This document shows, piece by piece, positions 46,481 through 56,770 of a stretch of DNA of 64,000 nucleotides (positions are counted from its first letter, which is position 1; each line of letters begins with the position of its first letter). Under the pieces are notes generated by a model. The model did not search any database. It saw only the letters and a program-made list of their open reading frames with translations, and was not told the DNA's origin. A program made the position numbers and the translations under genes. Origin of the DNA: Mycolicibacterium sp. CBMA 234 (GTDB lineage Bacteria > Actinomycetota > Actinomycetes > Mycobacteriales > Mycobacteriaceae); assembly GCF_009729415.1 (NCBI RefSeq), contig NZ_MPKW01000011.1:62001-126000 (forward strand), in the 5' to 3' direction.

Positions 46481-48205
46481 CTAAACCGGGGTGATCGGCA
46501 GCCGGCGGAGTGCGCCGGGAGCGTCGGCCGGCACGACGGGATGTTCGGGCGCCACCGGATCCATGCGCCGGTAGGGCTCGCCCTGAGCCGGCCGAGCGTC
46601 GTCCTGGCCCTTGTTCGGCCACAGCGACGCCGCCCGCTCGGCTTGCGCCGCAATCGAAAGTGACGGATTCACACCGAGATTCGCCGAAATAGCGGCGCCG
46701 TCGGTGACATAGAGCGTCGGGTAGTTGTACACGCGGTGATACGGATCGATGACGCCGGTCGCGGCGCTGTCTCCGATCGCCGCGCCGCCCAGGAAGTGGG
46801 CGGTCAGCGGGATGTTGAACAGCTCGCCCCACGTGCCGCCAGCGATGCCGCCGACTTTCTCGGCCATCCGCCGGGTGGCCTCGTTGCCGACCGGAATCCA
46901 GGTCGGGTTGGGCTCGCCGTGGCCCTGCTTCGACGACATGATCCGGATGCCGCCCGGCCCGCGCTTGGTGAAGGTGGTGATCGAGTTGTCGAGGTGCTGC
47001 ATGACCAGGGCAATCACGGTGCGCTCGCTCCAGTGCTGCGGGTTGAGCAGCCGGATCAGTTCGCGCGGGTCTTCGCGGCCCTGGTTCAGGAACTGCTTCC
47101 ACCGCGGCACGTCGGTGCCCTGCGGGCCGGTGCCATCGGTCATCAGAGTCTGCAGCATGCCCATGGCGTTGGAGCCCTTGCCGTACCGCACCGGCTCGAT
47201 GTGAGTGTCCGGGGTCGGGTGGATCGACGACGTGATGGCCACGCCGTGCGTGAGGTCCATGTCGGTGGGCACGGTGCGAGTCTGTGCGCCCACGATCGAC
47301 TCGGAGTTGGTGCGGGTCAGGACGCCCAACTTGTCCGACAGCTTGGTCAGCTTGCCGGTGTCGCGCACCTTGAAGAGCAGCTTCTGGGTGTTGTACGTGC
47401 CGGCCGCGACGATCAGGTACTTGGCGGTGAAGGTCCGCTTGCCGCGTCGGACCCGGCCGTTGGTGCGACGGGTCGCCACCTCCCACAGCCCGTCGCCGCG
47501 CTGCTGGAAGCTGCTCACCGTGGTCAACGGATGTACTTGCGCCCCAGCCCTTTCCGCAAGCCCGAGGTAGTTCTTCACCAGGGTGTTCTTGGCGCCGTGG
47601 CGGCAGCCGGTCATGCACTCGCCGCACTCGATGCAGCCGGTGCGCGCCGGGCCTGCCCCACCGAAGTACGGGTCCGGCACCGTCTTGCCTGGGGTCATCT
47701 CGCCGTCGGGCCCGAAGAACACGCCGACCGGGGTCGCGACGAAGGTGTCACCGCACCCCATGTCGTCGGCAACCTCTTTGACGATCCGGTCGGCATCGGT
47801 GAAGGTCGGGTTCTTGACCACGCCGAGCATGCGCTGCGCCTGCTCGTAGTGCGGCATCAGTTCGGCGTGCCAGTCGGTGATGCCCTTCCACTGCGGGTCG
47901 TTGAAGAACGGGTCCGGCGGGATGTAGAGCGTGTTGGCGTAGTTCAGTGAGCCACCGCCGACGCCCGCGCCGGCCAGGATCATCACGTTGCGCAGCAGGT
48001 GGATCCGCTGGATGCCGTACATGCCGAACTTGGGCGCCCACAAGAACTTTCGCAGGTCCCACGAGGTCTTGGCGAAGTCGGCGTCGGAATACCGAGGACC
48101 GGCCTCCAAAACCCCAACGCGGTAACCCTTCTCGGTGAGCCGGAGGGCGCTGACGCTGCCTCCGAACCCCGAGCCGATGATCAAGACGTCGTAGTCAGGC
48201 TCCAT
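46481..48205 (-). CDS. choD: GMC oxidoreductase of the cholesterol oxidase family (ChoD)
   Basis: 574 residues. FAD fold: VLIIGSGFGGSVSALRLTEKG. The block VMILAGAGVGGGSLNYANTLY and a cysteine-rich stretch (CIECGECMTGCRHGAKNT) are typical of this branch. VIAGTYNTQKLLF-like and GGAAIGDSAATGVIDPYHRVYNYP occur near the C-terminus. It corresponds to Rv3409c, annotated as cholesterol oxidase, although its steroid activity in mycobacteria is disputed. The CxxCxxxC-like cysteine group is unlike classical cholesterol oxidase and may bind a metal or Fe-S cluster. Confidence 0.92.
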   Translation of the reverse strand: MEPDYDVLIIGSGFGGSVSALRLTEKGYRVGVLEAGPRYSDADFAKTSWDLRKFLWAPKFGMYGIQRIHLLRNVMILAGAGVGGGSLNYANTLYIPPDPFFNDPQWKGITDWHAELMPHYEQAQRMLGVVKNPTFTDADRIVKEVADDMGCGDTFVATPVGVFFGPDGEMTPGKTVPDPYFGGAGPARTGCIECGECMTGCRHGAKNTLVKNYLGLAERAGAQVHPLTTVSSFQQRGDGLWEVATRRTNGRVRRGKRTFTAKYLIVAAGTYNTQKLLFKVRDTGKLTKLSDKLGVLTRTNSESIVGAQTRTVPTDMDLTHGVAITSSIHPTPDTHIEPVRYGKGSNAMGMLQTLMTDGTGPQGTDVPRWKQFLNQGREDPRELIRLLNPQHWSERTVIALVMQHLDNSITTFTKRGPGGIRIMSSKQGHGEPNPTWIPVGNEATRRMAEKVGGIAGGTWGELFNIPLTAHFLGGAAIGDSAATGVIDPYHRVYNYPTLYVTDGAAISANLGVNPSLSIAAQAERAASLWPNKGQDDARPAQGEPYRRMDPVAPEHPVVPADAPGALRRLPITPV

Positions 48206-48272
48206 GGCAGAAGTATGGACCTACCGCTCGGTAACCAGCTACCAAGGTATGCCTAACCCGCTACCGCCGGTA

Positions 48273-49412
48273 CTAGCTACCGACGGTCAGCCCGACCTTC
48301 TGGAATTCCTTGAGATCGCAGTAGCCAGCCTTGGCCATCGAGCGGCGCAGCCCGCCGACCAGGTTCACCGAACCGAACGGATCGTCCGACGGACCGTTGA
48401 GCACCCGATCGAGCGATGGGCGCTCGTCGCTCAGCGCAACCTGCAGCACGGCGCCGCGAGGCAGCGACGGGTGTGCGGCCGCCGCCGACCAGAACCAGCC
48501 TTCAGCGGGCGCTTCGGCAGCCGCGGCCAACGGAGTGCCCAGCAGCACCGCGTCAGCGCCACAGGCGATGGCCTTGGCCAGGTCGCCCGAGGTGTGGATG
48601 TCGCCGTCGGCCAGCACGTGCACGTAGCGGCCGCCGGTCTCGTCGAGGTACTCGCGACGCGCTGCCGCGGCGTCGGCGATCGCAGTGGCCATCGGGACGC
48701 TGATGCCCAGGACCTCGTCGCTGGTCGTCGCCCCGTAGGTCGAGCCGTAGCCGACGATGACGCCGGCCGCGCCGGTGCGCATGAGGTGCAGCGCGGTGCG
48801 GTGATCGAGCACGCCACCGGCCACGACCGGCACGTCCAGCTCGGAGATGAAGGTCTTGAGGTTGAGCGGCTCGCCATCCGATGCGACGCGCTCGGCCGAG
48901 ATAATGGTGCCCTGGATGACCAGCAGGTCGATCCCCGCCGCCAGCAGCGTCGGGGTCAGGGCCTGGGCGTTCTGCGGGCTGACGCGCACCGCAGTGGTGA
49001 CGCCGGCCTCGCGGACGCGCGCGACCGCGGCACCGAGCAGGTCGAGATTCAGCGGGGCGGCGTGCAGCTGCTGCAGCAACCGGACCGCGGCCGACGGATC
49101 GTCGTCCTTGGCGGCCAGCTCGACCACCTGCGTGAGCTTGTCCTCGATGTCGGCGTGCCGGCCGATCAGGCCTTCACCGTTGAGAACACCCAGACCGCCG
49201 AGCCGCCCCATTTCGATGGCGAACTCCGGCGACACCAGGGAGTCGGTCGGGTGTGCCACGACCGGGATCTCGAACCGGTAGGCATCCAGCTGCCAGGCCG
49301 TCGAGACGTCCTGGCTGGACCGGGTGCGACGAGACGGCACGATGTTGATGTCGTCGAGTTCGTAGGTACGACGAGCGGTCCGGCCCATGCCGATTTCAAC
49401 CATGTCACGCAT
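48273..49412 (-). CDS. guaB3: IMP dehydrogenase-family protein GuaB3
   Basis: 379 residues, without CBS domains. The barrel start ELDDINIVPSRRTRSSQDV and GGLGVLNGEGLIGRH match M. tuberculosis GuaB3 (Rv3410c). At the place where IMP dehydrogenase has its GPGSICTTR loop, this protein has VGYGSTYGATTSDE: the nucleophilic Cys is not there. It therefore may not use the usual thioimidate mechanism, and its reaction is unsettled in mycobacteria. ATG 49412 has GGGAAG upstream. It lies 21 bases after guaB2 on the same strand, in one operon. Confidence 0.93.
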   Translation of the reverse strand: MRDMVEIGMGRTARRTYELDDINIVPSRRTRSSQDVSTAWQLDAYRFEIPVVAHPTDSLVSPEFAIEMGRLGGLGVLNGEGLIGRHADIEDKLTQVVELAAKDDDPSAAVRLLQQLHAAPLNLDLLGAAVARVREAGVTTAVRVSPQNAQALTPTLLAAGIDLLVIQGTIISAERVASDGEPLNLKTFISELDVPVVAGGVLDHRTALHLMRTGAAGVIVGYGSTYGATTSDEVLGISVPMATAIADAAAARREYLDETGGRYVHVLADGDIHTSGDLAKAIACGADAVLLGTPLAAAAEAPAEGWFWSAAAAHPSLPRGAVLQVALSDERPSLDRVLNGPSDDPFGSVNLVGGLRRSMAKAGYCDLKEFQKVGLTVGS

Positions 49413-49433
49413 GTGTTTTGACTTCCCTGTCAG

Positions 49434-51032
<1,599 letters not shown>

Positions 51033-51141
51033 TTACTGTGTGGGCTGAACCCGACGTCGGACGCCGTAATCGGTCGGCGTGCTCGCGGCTCGCCGGGTTA
51101 ACGGCTGGCGCATCGCCCGGGGTGATAAGTAGGGTGGACCT

Positions 51142-51546
51142 GTGCGTGACCACCTGCCGCCGGGCTTGCCACCCGACCCATTCGCCGACGATCCCATGGA
51201 CCCGTCGGCTGTTCTGGATGCACTCGAGCCGGGACAACCCCTCGACCCGCAGGAACGCATGGCCGTCGAAGCGGACCTCGCCGATCTGGCAGTGTACGAA
51301 ACCTTGTTGGCACACAAGGGCATTCGCGGCCTTGTCGTCTGTTGCGACGAATGCCAGCAGGACCACTACCACGACTGGGACATGCTGCGGGCCAACCTGC
51401 TGCAGCTGCTCGTCGACGGCACCGTCCGGCCGCATGAGCCGGCCTACGATCCCGAGCCGGATGCCTACGTCACGTGGGACTACTGCCGCGGATACGCCGA
51501 TGCGTCGCTCAACGAGGCGACCTCGGAGCACGACGGCTACCGCTGA
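51142..51546 (+). CDS. DUF5319 protein (Rv3412-like)
   Basis: 134 residues from GTG 51142. The acidic N-terminus (LPPGLPPDPFADDPMDPSAVLDALEPG) is followed by LVVCCDECQQDHYHDWDMLRANLLQLLVDG and YVTWDYCRGY. Cys and His residues of these two blocks could hold a metal. DUF5319 is conserved across actinobacteria next to guaB2 and sigD; function unknown. It diverges from guaB2 and is followed, on the other strand, by rsdA. Confidence 0.9.
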   Translation: MRDHLPPGLPPDPFADDPMDPSAVLDALEPGQPLDPQERMAVEADLADLAVYETLLAHKGIRGLVVCCDECQQDHYHDWDMLRANLLQLLVDGTVRPHEPAYDPEPDAYVTWDYCRGYADASLNEATSEHDGYR

Positions 51547-51609
51547 TTTTTTCTCTTCACGTGCTGGGGATCACTTACCCCTCGCGAGCAATTCAGCTCT
51601 GCGCGTAAT

Positions 51610-52887
51610 TCAGTGCTGGCCGTGTCCTGACGGCGCTTCCGTCGTGGTCGTCACGGCCTGTTGCGGTGAGCGCTCGTGCGTCGACGGCGGCGCTTCCTTA
51701 GTCGTCGGCACCGGTGTGGCTGCTGTGGGGGTCGAGACCGTCGGCGCAACCGTGACGGTCGTCTGCGCGGGCACCGGGGTCTGAACGGGCGTCGTGATCT
51801 GGGCGGACTGAGTCGGCGAGGGGACGGCCGTCGGTGACGCCGTGGCCGGGTTGGTCACGACAGGTTCACTCGACGGTGCCGGCGCCGACGTGCTCGCCGA
51901 AGCCGTGGGGCTGGCCGTGCCCGTTCCGGTGGCCGACGAAGGCGCGGTCGACGATGCCGACGCGGATGTCGAGCTGGCCGAGGACGAGGCAGACGTCGAG
52001 GTGCTCGACGTTGACGGTGAGGTGCTCGACGTTGACGGTGAGGTGCTCGACGCGGTCGGCGACTCGGAACTGGATGTCTCGGTCGTCGACGAGCCCGAGG
52101 TCGGTGACGTGGTCGTCGTACCCGAGGTCGGTGACGTGGACGACTCGGTCCCCGACGGCGTCGTGGTGTCCGAGGCCGACGTCGTGGTCGTCGAGGTAGT
52201 GGACGACGGCGATACGACTACCGGGACCGGCAGCAGCGTCAGCGGCGACGACGGCATGACCGGCAACGGCTCCCCCGCCGGCGGCAGCGTCGCGGCGGGG
52301 TTTTGCTCAACCACCTTGTAGGTCAAGGCGTTCCACTGCTTGATCAGCTGCTGCTTGCGTTCGGGGGTGTCGACGCTCTGTACGGTCGGACTCAGTGCTT
52401 GCAGTTTGTCCTGCGCCTGCTGCCACTGACCGGTGTCGATCAACTGCTGTACTTGTTGCATTTCAGTCTGCGCAGCGAGCATCACCTGGTCGTCGCGGCT
52501 GACCCGTTCGCCACCGAACATCGCAGTGTGCAGGCCATAGAGCGCGTCGCCCGGTCCGGCACCGTAGACCGCGGTACCGAAACCACCCAGGCACAGCAGG
52601 GCCGCAGCAACGGACCCGACGATCGCCAACGATCCCCGAGATTCCTTGCGGTGCAACCCCTGTTGTAGGGCCGCCACCGCGTCCCGGGCCGTGACGGGCG
52701 TCGTCACCGCCGGTTCGCGGACGCCGTCGCGCCAGTCGGCGAGCAGGAATGCCAGTTCGGCTTCCGCGGAGTCAGTCGAGTACGGGTGCTGCTCAGCGCC
52801 CAACGAGTCGAGGTAGCGGTCGATCCGTCGAAGCTCGTTCAGTGAGGGGTCACCGCCATCGGGCGGCCAGTGTCCGGAGTCAGGCAT
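51610..52887 (-). CDS. rsdA: Anti-sigma-D factor RsdA with an enlarged Ser/Thr stalk
   Basis: 425 residues from ATG 52887, 8 bases inside the sigD end. The sigma-binding N-terminal part (~1-75) contains SLNELRRIDRYLDSLGAEQH and ELAFLLADWRDG. A membrane segment (LAIVGSVAAALLCLGGFGTAVYG) is near residue 100, a helical extracytoplasmic region to ~200, then about 200 residues made almost only of Ser, Thr, Ala and Pro. The M. tuberculosis homologue Rv3413c is near 300 residues. In that species RsdA releases SigD when degraded by ClpXP. The long tail probably spans the cell wall. Confidence 0.92.
   Translation of the reverse strand: MPDSGHWPPDGGDPSLNELRRIDRYLDSLGAEQHPYSTDSAEAELAFLLADWRDGVREPAVTTPVTARDAVAALQQGLHRKESRGSLAIVGSVAAALLCLGGFGTAVYGAGPGDALYGLHTAMFGGERVSRDDQVMLAAQTEMQQVQQLIDTGQWQQAQDKLQALSPTVQSVDTPERKQQLIKQWNALTYKVVEQNPAATLPPAGEPLPVMPSSPLTLLPVPVVVSPSSTTSTTTTSASDTTTPSGTESSTSPTSGTTTTSPTSGSSTTETSSSESPTASSTSPSTSSTSPSTSSTSTSASSSASSTSASASSTAPSSATGTGTASPTASASTSAPAPSSEPVVTNPATASPTAVPSPTQSAQITTPVQTPVPAQTTVTVAPTVSTPTAATPVPTTKEAPPSTHERSPQQAVTTTTEAPSGHGQH
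51998..52050. repeat. 21-base tandem repeat inside rsdA
   Basis: About two and a half copies of a 21-base unit (GAGGTGCTCGACGTTGACGG plus T), encoding a seven-residue Ser/Thr/Pro step in the RsdA stalk. Another pair of near-identical words (CCCGAGGTCGGTGACGTGG) occurs at about 52095 and 52119. Such repeats allow stalk length to change by slippage in frame. Confidence 0.8.
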
Positions 52888-53458
52888 GGCCACGCTCCGT
52901 CGAACCGATCTCGGTCTTCAGCCGTGCCAGCGCCCGATGCTGAGCCACCCGGACCGCGCCGGCCGTACTGCCGACGGCCTCGGCGGTCTCCTCGGCACTC
53001 ATGCCGACCACGACTCGCAGAATCAGGATTTCCCGCTGCTTCTCGGGGAGTACCGCCAGCAACTTGTTCATCCGGGCCGCCGCATCGGCATCGATGGCCA
53101 ACTGTTCCGGGCCCAGCTCATTCGTAGCCCGGTCCGGCAGGTCATCGGTGGCTTCAGCCCGGTTGCGGCCCGCGGCGCGATGCGCGTCAGCAACCTTGTG
53201 AGCGGCAATGCCGTACACAAAAGCCAGGAACGGCCGTCCCTGGTCCTTGTACCGCGGCAGCGCCGTGATCACGGCTAAACACACCTCCTGAGCCACATCG
53301 TCAGAGGAAACACCCTGCCGTTCGCCGACCCCGAACCGCGCGCGGCAGTATCGGACGACGATTGGACGGATGGTTTCCAGCACCGTGCGGAGCGCATCGC
53401 GATTGCCAGCAACTGCATCAGCAACGACAGCATCGAGACCATCTCCCGAAAATGTCAT
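52880..53458 (-). CDS. sigD: ECF-type RNA polymerase sigma factor SigD
   Basis: 192 residues. Region 2 is visible as IRPIVVRYCRARFG, DDVAQEVCLAVITALPRYKDQ, then GRPFLAFVYGIAAHKVADAHRAAGR. Region 4 is LPEKQREILILRVVVGMSAEETAEAVGSTAGAVRVAQHRALARL. It matches M. tuberculosis SigD (Rv3414c), an ECF sigma active in nutrient limitation, held at the membrane by RsdA. The rsdA start overlaps its 3' end, fixing equal production of sigma and anti-sigma. Confidence 0.95.
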   Translation of the reverse strand: MTFSGDGLDAVVADAVAGNRDALRTVLETIRPIVVRYCRARFGVGERQGVSSDDVAQEVCLAVITALPRYKDQGRPFLAFVYGIAAHKVADAHRAAGRNRAEATDDLPDRATNELGPEQLAIDADAAARMNKLLAVLPEKQREILILRVVVGMSAEETAEAVGSTAGAVRVAQHRALARLKTEIGSTERGHA

Positions 53459-53546
53459 CGTGGGCGCATTCTCCAGCGTTACTGAGGTGGCATTGCCGCG
53501 GTTGGTGTGTCAGGTCAACAGTAGTGACCGCTGTGGGTTGGCTGAC

Positions 53547-54371
53547 TCATCTGGCCCATTGGCCGCCGCGGGCGCGCACAGTGGCTGCTGCCGTGTCGCG
53601 GATCTGCGCCATCGCGTCCGGGTTGTGCTGGGCACTGCCGATATCGCTCAACAGACAGCCCAACGCCCAGGTCAGCGGCACCAACCCGAACTGCTGGGTA
53701 AGGCTGACGGCAGCGTCCGCCACCCGGCGAGACTCGTCGAACCGGCCCGCGCTGCACAGCGCGGCGGCGTAGACCACATCGGTTTTCACGGCGTGGCGCG
53801 GCGAACCCATAGCGCCGACCAGCTCCACCGCCCGTTCGGCGTGCGCGACGGACGCCTCGCCGCGGCCGCTGACCATGGCCAGTTCTGCGCTGACCCAAGC
53901 CAGCCGGACCTGTTGACGCGGCAGCCCGCTCTCGTTCGTTGCCGTCTCGGCGCGCTCCAGTAACCGCTGCGCCACGCCGAACCTGCCGACCCCGAGAGCA
54001 TCGGCGGCCAGGCCGACGAGGGCATCGGCGCGGGCTTCCCCGGCCTCCGGCTGGTCCGCCACGAGTGCCCACGCCTGGCCATCTGCGACTCGGGCCACGT
54101 CGTGCCAGCCGAGCTGCCGCAGAAAAGAGGCGCGGGTGCTGTGCGTCAGCGACAGCAACGGACCACGGGCCTGCCTCATCGCGGCGTCGAGATCTGCGAA
54201 CGCCACGGCGTACCGGCCCTGGCCACCCGCGGCGACGGCCCGCAACCACCGCTCGTCGGCCGTCCGCGCCGTCGGCAACGGCCAACGTCCGGAATCGTTG
54301 CCAAAGGCGGCGTCACTCAGACGCGCCGCTGGCGGGTTGGCAGGCAGCGGAGTAGCAGCGGTTGCGGTCAT
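53547..54371 (-). CDS. Conserved mycobacterial protein with helical repeats (Rv3415c-like)
   Basis: 274 residues, equal to Rv3415c. The protein is almost wholly helical and Ala/Arg-rich. The segments WLRAVAAGGQGRYAVAFADLDAA, SLTHSTRASFLRQLGWHDVARVADGQAWAL and RFGVAQRLLERAETA are TPR-like helix pairs (~40-170). No membrane segment or catalytic motif is seen. Its fixed place between sigD and whiB3 in mycobacteria suggests a regulatory or scaffold role, but nothing is proven. It is 88 bases upstream of sigD on the same strand. Confidence 0.85.
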   Translation of the reverse strand: MTATAATPLPANPPAARLSDAAFGNDSGRWPLPTARTADERWLRAVAAGGQGRYAVAFADLDAAMRQARGPLLSLTHSTRASFLRQLGWHDVARVADGQAWALVADQPEAGEARADALVGLAADALGVGRFGVAQRLLERAETATNESGLPRQQVRLAWVSAELAMVSGRGEASVAHAERAVELVGAMGSPRHAVKTDVVYAAALCSAGRFDESRRVADAAVSLTQQFGLVPLTWALGCLLSDIGSAQHNPDAMAQIRDTAAATVRARGGQWAR

Positions 54372-54793
54372 CGAGTTAGCACGGTATCAACGCGACGCCG
54401 GCCCTCGGCCGCCATCTCAGAGGCGGCAACGTCGGCGGCACACGTTAATTATTAATGCTCGTTGTGTTAACAACATGTCAATTTCGCCCGTTTTCCACAC
54501 AAATTGACGGATGCAGCGAACTGTCACGAACTGCCAAAACCTGATCTTTCAGGCACCGATACGCAATACCGCGACGAGCGGTTTCGTTTCCAAAGCGTCG
54601 CGAAGATGAACGAGATGTAAATTCTTGACCTGCGGTTATGGGGTTTCGCACAGGACGAGGCTATTGACGGAATTTGCCGAATCCTTCTACGTTGTGTGCA
54701 CGAGTTGTCATCGGCGACAAAAGCTCGGGTCATTTTCGTATAGACGCGCAGCCATGGTTTGAGAAAAGGAAGCGCGGGGAGGAGTCAATCCCA
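54372..54793. promoter_or_regulatory. AT-rich divergent control region of whiB3
   Basis: 420 bases with the lowest GC of the window. Two small palindromes occur close together: TTAATTATTAA (54445-54455) and GTTGTGTTAACAAC (54461-54474). A direct repeat of GAACTG follows (about 54517-54533). The whiB3 ribosome site GGAGGAG is at 54777-54783. The large leader fits the heavy regulation known for whiB3 in M. tuberculosis. No reading frame of interest; an unannotated small RNA cannot be excluded. Confidence 0.6.
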
Positions 54794-55084
54794 ATGCCAC
54801 AGCCGCAGCAGCTACCCGGACCCAACGCCGATATGTGGGATTGGCAGATGCACGGTGTTTGCCGGGGTGTGGACTCCGCAGTGTTCTTTCACCCCGACGG
54901 AGAGCGCGGCCGGGCTCGGTCCCAGCGCGAAAACCGCGCCAAAGAAATGTGCCGCGCCTGCCCCGTGATCACTCAATGCCGGTCGCACGCACTGGCCGTC
55001 GGTGAGCCCTACGGCATCTGGGGCGGACTCAGCGAGAGTGAGCGCGAATTGTTGCTGAAGCGGGGCATCCGCCGCGCGTCGTAG
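54794..55084 (+). CDS. whiB3: Redox-sensing iron-sulfur regulator WhiB3
   Basis: 96 residues from ATG 54794. The four cluster cysteines are at 23, 53, 56 and 62 (HGVCRG; MCRACPVITQC), identical in position to M. tuberculosis WhiB3. The WhiB turn GEPYGIWGGLSESER follows, then a basic tail (LLLKRGIRRAS) that binds DNA. WhiB3 carries a 4Fe-4S cluster that reacts with oxygen and nitric oxide and, with the main sigma factor, controls lipid and redox homeostasis. A 20-base perfect hairpin after the stop ends its transcript. Confidence 0.96.
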   Translation: MPQPQQLPGPNADMWDWQMHGVCRGVDSAVFFHPDGERGRARSQRENRAKEMCRACPVITQCRSHALAVGEPYGIWGGLSESERELLLKRGIRRAS

Positions 55085-55094
55085 TCCATTTCCG

Positions 55095-55153
55095 CCGAAA
55101 CTGCGTTCCAGCAGGCTGATTCTCGAACTTTCGCTGCTGGAACGCAGTTTCGG
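55095..55153. terminator. Terminator between whiB3 and the antiporter gene
   Basis: A perfect 20-base inverted repeat (55095-55114 and 55134-55153) with a 19-base loop between the converging stops. It can work on both strands. Confidence 0.85.
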
Positions 55154-55177
55154 GGCGAGAACCGCAGGCGCCAATGG

Positions 55178-56674
55178 TCAGTCCGGTTCGCCGTATTCGT
55201 CGAACCAGTAGGCCAGCTTGCCGCGCCGGCTCACCGCGCGCAGCCGACGCTCGGTCTCTTCGCGGGTGGTGCTGGTGCTGACGATGAGCAGTTCGTCGCC
55301 CGCTTCGATGCGAGTGTCCGGCTGCGGCACGAAGGTGTGGCCCTTGCGGATGATCAGGGTGATCACGCTTGGGTTAGGCAGTCGCAGTTCCAACACCGTC
55401 ACGTTGTGCAGCCGGGACTGCGGCAACACCGTCAGGGTCAGCAGTTCGGCGTCGAGCACATCGAGTGGCGCCGATTCCACCTGCAGCTCGCGCGTGATGT
55501 CGCGGCGAATGAGTCCCAGGCGTTGCGCTATCGGCTTGAGGCTGGGTCCTTGAACCAGGGTGAACACCACGACCAGGACGAACACGATGTTGAGCAGCCG
55601 GCGGCTATCGGGGACGCCCGCGACGATCGGGTAGGTGGCCAGCACGATAGGCACCGCACCGCGCAGCCCCGCCCACGATAAGAAGGCCTGTTCGCGCCAG
55701 GGCACTCGAAAACCGATCAGCGACAGCACCACTGACAGCGGTCGGGCCAGCAGTAGCAAGACGAGACCGACGGCGACGGCCGGGATCAGGTCACGGCCGA
55801 GCTGACTCGGGTTGACCAGCAACCCGAGCAAGACGAACAGGCCGATCTGTGCCAGCCAGCCCAGCCCTTCGGCGAAGGATCGGGTGGCCGCCCGGTGCGG
55901 CAACCCGGAATTCGCCAGCACCAGGCCCGTCACGTACGCGGCGAGGAATCCGCTGGCGTGCACCACTCCCGATGCAGAGAAGGCCACCGTGCCCAAGCCG
56001 AACGTGGCCAGTGGGTACAAACCGGACGCGGGCAGCGCGATCCGGCGCAGGGTGACGGCGCCGAGGTAGCCGCAGAGCGCGCCGATCCCAGCTCCGGCAA
56101 GCAGTTCGTATACGAGACTGAGCAGCGCCTCCCCCGCCTCAAAATGCAGTGGAACGGCGCTGAACATCAAGACCAAGATGACGGCCGGGGCGTCGTTCAG
56201 ACCGGACTCGGCCTCCAGCAGACCAGCCAGCCGCCGCGGCAGCGGCAGCACTCGCAGCACGGAGAACACGGCCGCGGCATCGGTCGACGAGACGATGGCG
56301 CCCAGGAGTAGTGCGAGCTGCCAATGGATCCCGAGGAGCAGGTGCGCCCCTGCTGCGGTGACCACAGTGCTGATCGCCACGCCCAGGGTGGCCATCACCG
56401 CCGCGGGCGCCATGCTCTTTTTGACATCACTGAAATGGGTGGTGAGACCACCTTCTATCAGGATGATCGTCAGGGCAGCCGTGCCGAGATCACGGGCCAG
56501 CGTGACGTCATCGAACCGCAGTCCGATGCCGTCTTCGCCGAGCAGAACACCGACCCCCAGGAACAGCAGCAGACTGGGCAGGCCGGCCCGGGTGGCCAAT
56601 CTGGTGGCGACGATGCTGGCCAGCAGCACCAGGGCACCAATGAGCAGTACCCGGTTCATCTCCTCCAGCGTCAT
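55178..56674 (-). CDS. CPA1-type potassium/proton antiporter with C-terminal TrkA_C domain
   Basis: 498 residues. Twelve to thirteen hydrophobic segments from VLLIGALVLLASIVATRL to residue ~395. SSTDAAAVFSVL and LEAESGLNDAPAVILVL carry the ion-binding Asp residues of the CPA1 family. A cytoplasmic TrkA_C domain closes the protein (VLELRLPNPSVITLIIRKGHTFVPQPDTRIEAGDELLIV). It exchanges K+ (or Na+) for protons, probably gated by nucleotides or pH. ATG 56674 is chosen; the frame is open far upstream but only as antisense to the TrkA gene. It diverges from that gene. Confidence 0.92.
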   Translation of the reverse strand: MTLEEMNRVLLIGALVLLASIVATRLATRAGLPSLLLFLGVGVLLGEDGIGLRFDDVTLARDLGTAALTIILIEGGLTTHFSDVKKSMAPAAVMATLGVAISTVVTAAGAHLLLGIHWQLALLLGAIVSSTDAAAVFSVLRVLPLPRRLAGLLEAESGLNDAPAVILVLMFSAVPLHFEAGEALLSLVYELLAGAGIGALCGYLGAVTLRRIALPASGLYPLATFGLGTVAFSASGVVHASGFLAAYVTGLVLANSGLPHRAATRSFAEGLGWLAQIGLFVLLGLLVNPSQLGRDLIPAVAVGLVLLLLARPLSVVLSLIGFRVPWREQAFLSWAGLRGAVPIVLATYPIVAGVPDSRRLLNIVFVLVVVFTLVQGPSLKPIAQRLGLIRRDITRELQVESAPLDVLDAELLTLTVLPQSRLHNVTVLELRLPNPSVITLIIRKGHTFVPQPDTRIEAGDELLIVSTSTTREETERRLRAVSRRGKLAYWFDEYGEPD

Positions 56675-56770
56675 CCGCTCCCCGTTCAAATATGCGGCCA
56701 CGGCCGAGCCAAATGTATCCGGCCGGTGGGTAACAATGGCTGCGTGACCACCCCAAGCAAGGGCGCGTGA

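Noticed and set aside
46320..47627. 435-codon frame within choD
   Set aside because: Out-of-phase shadow of choD; no domain.
51998..52200. Tandem repeats resembling a CRISPR or VNTR locus
   Set aside because: The repeats are direct, without spacers, and in frame within the RsdA stalk; they are coding low-complexity sequence.
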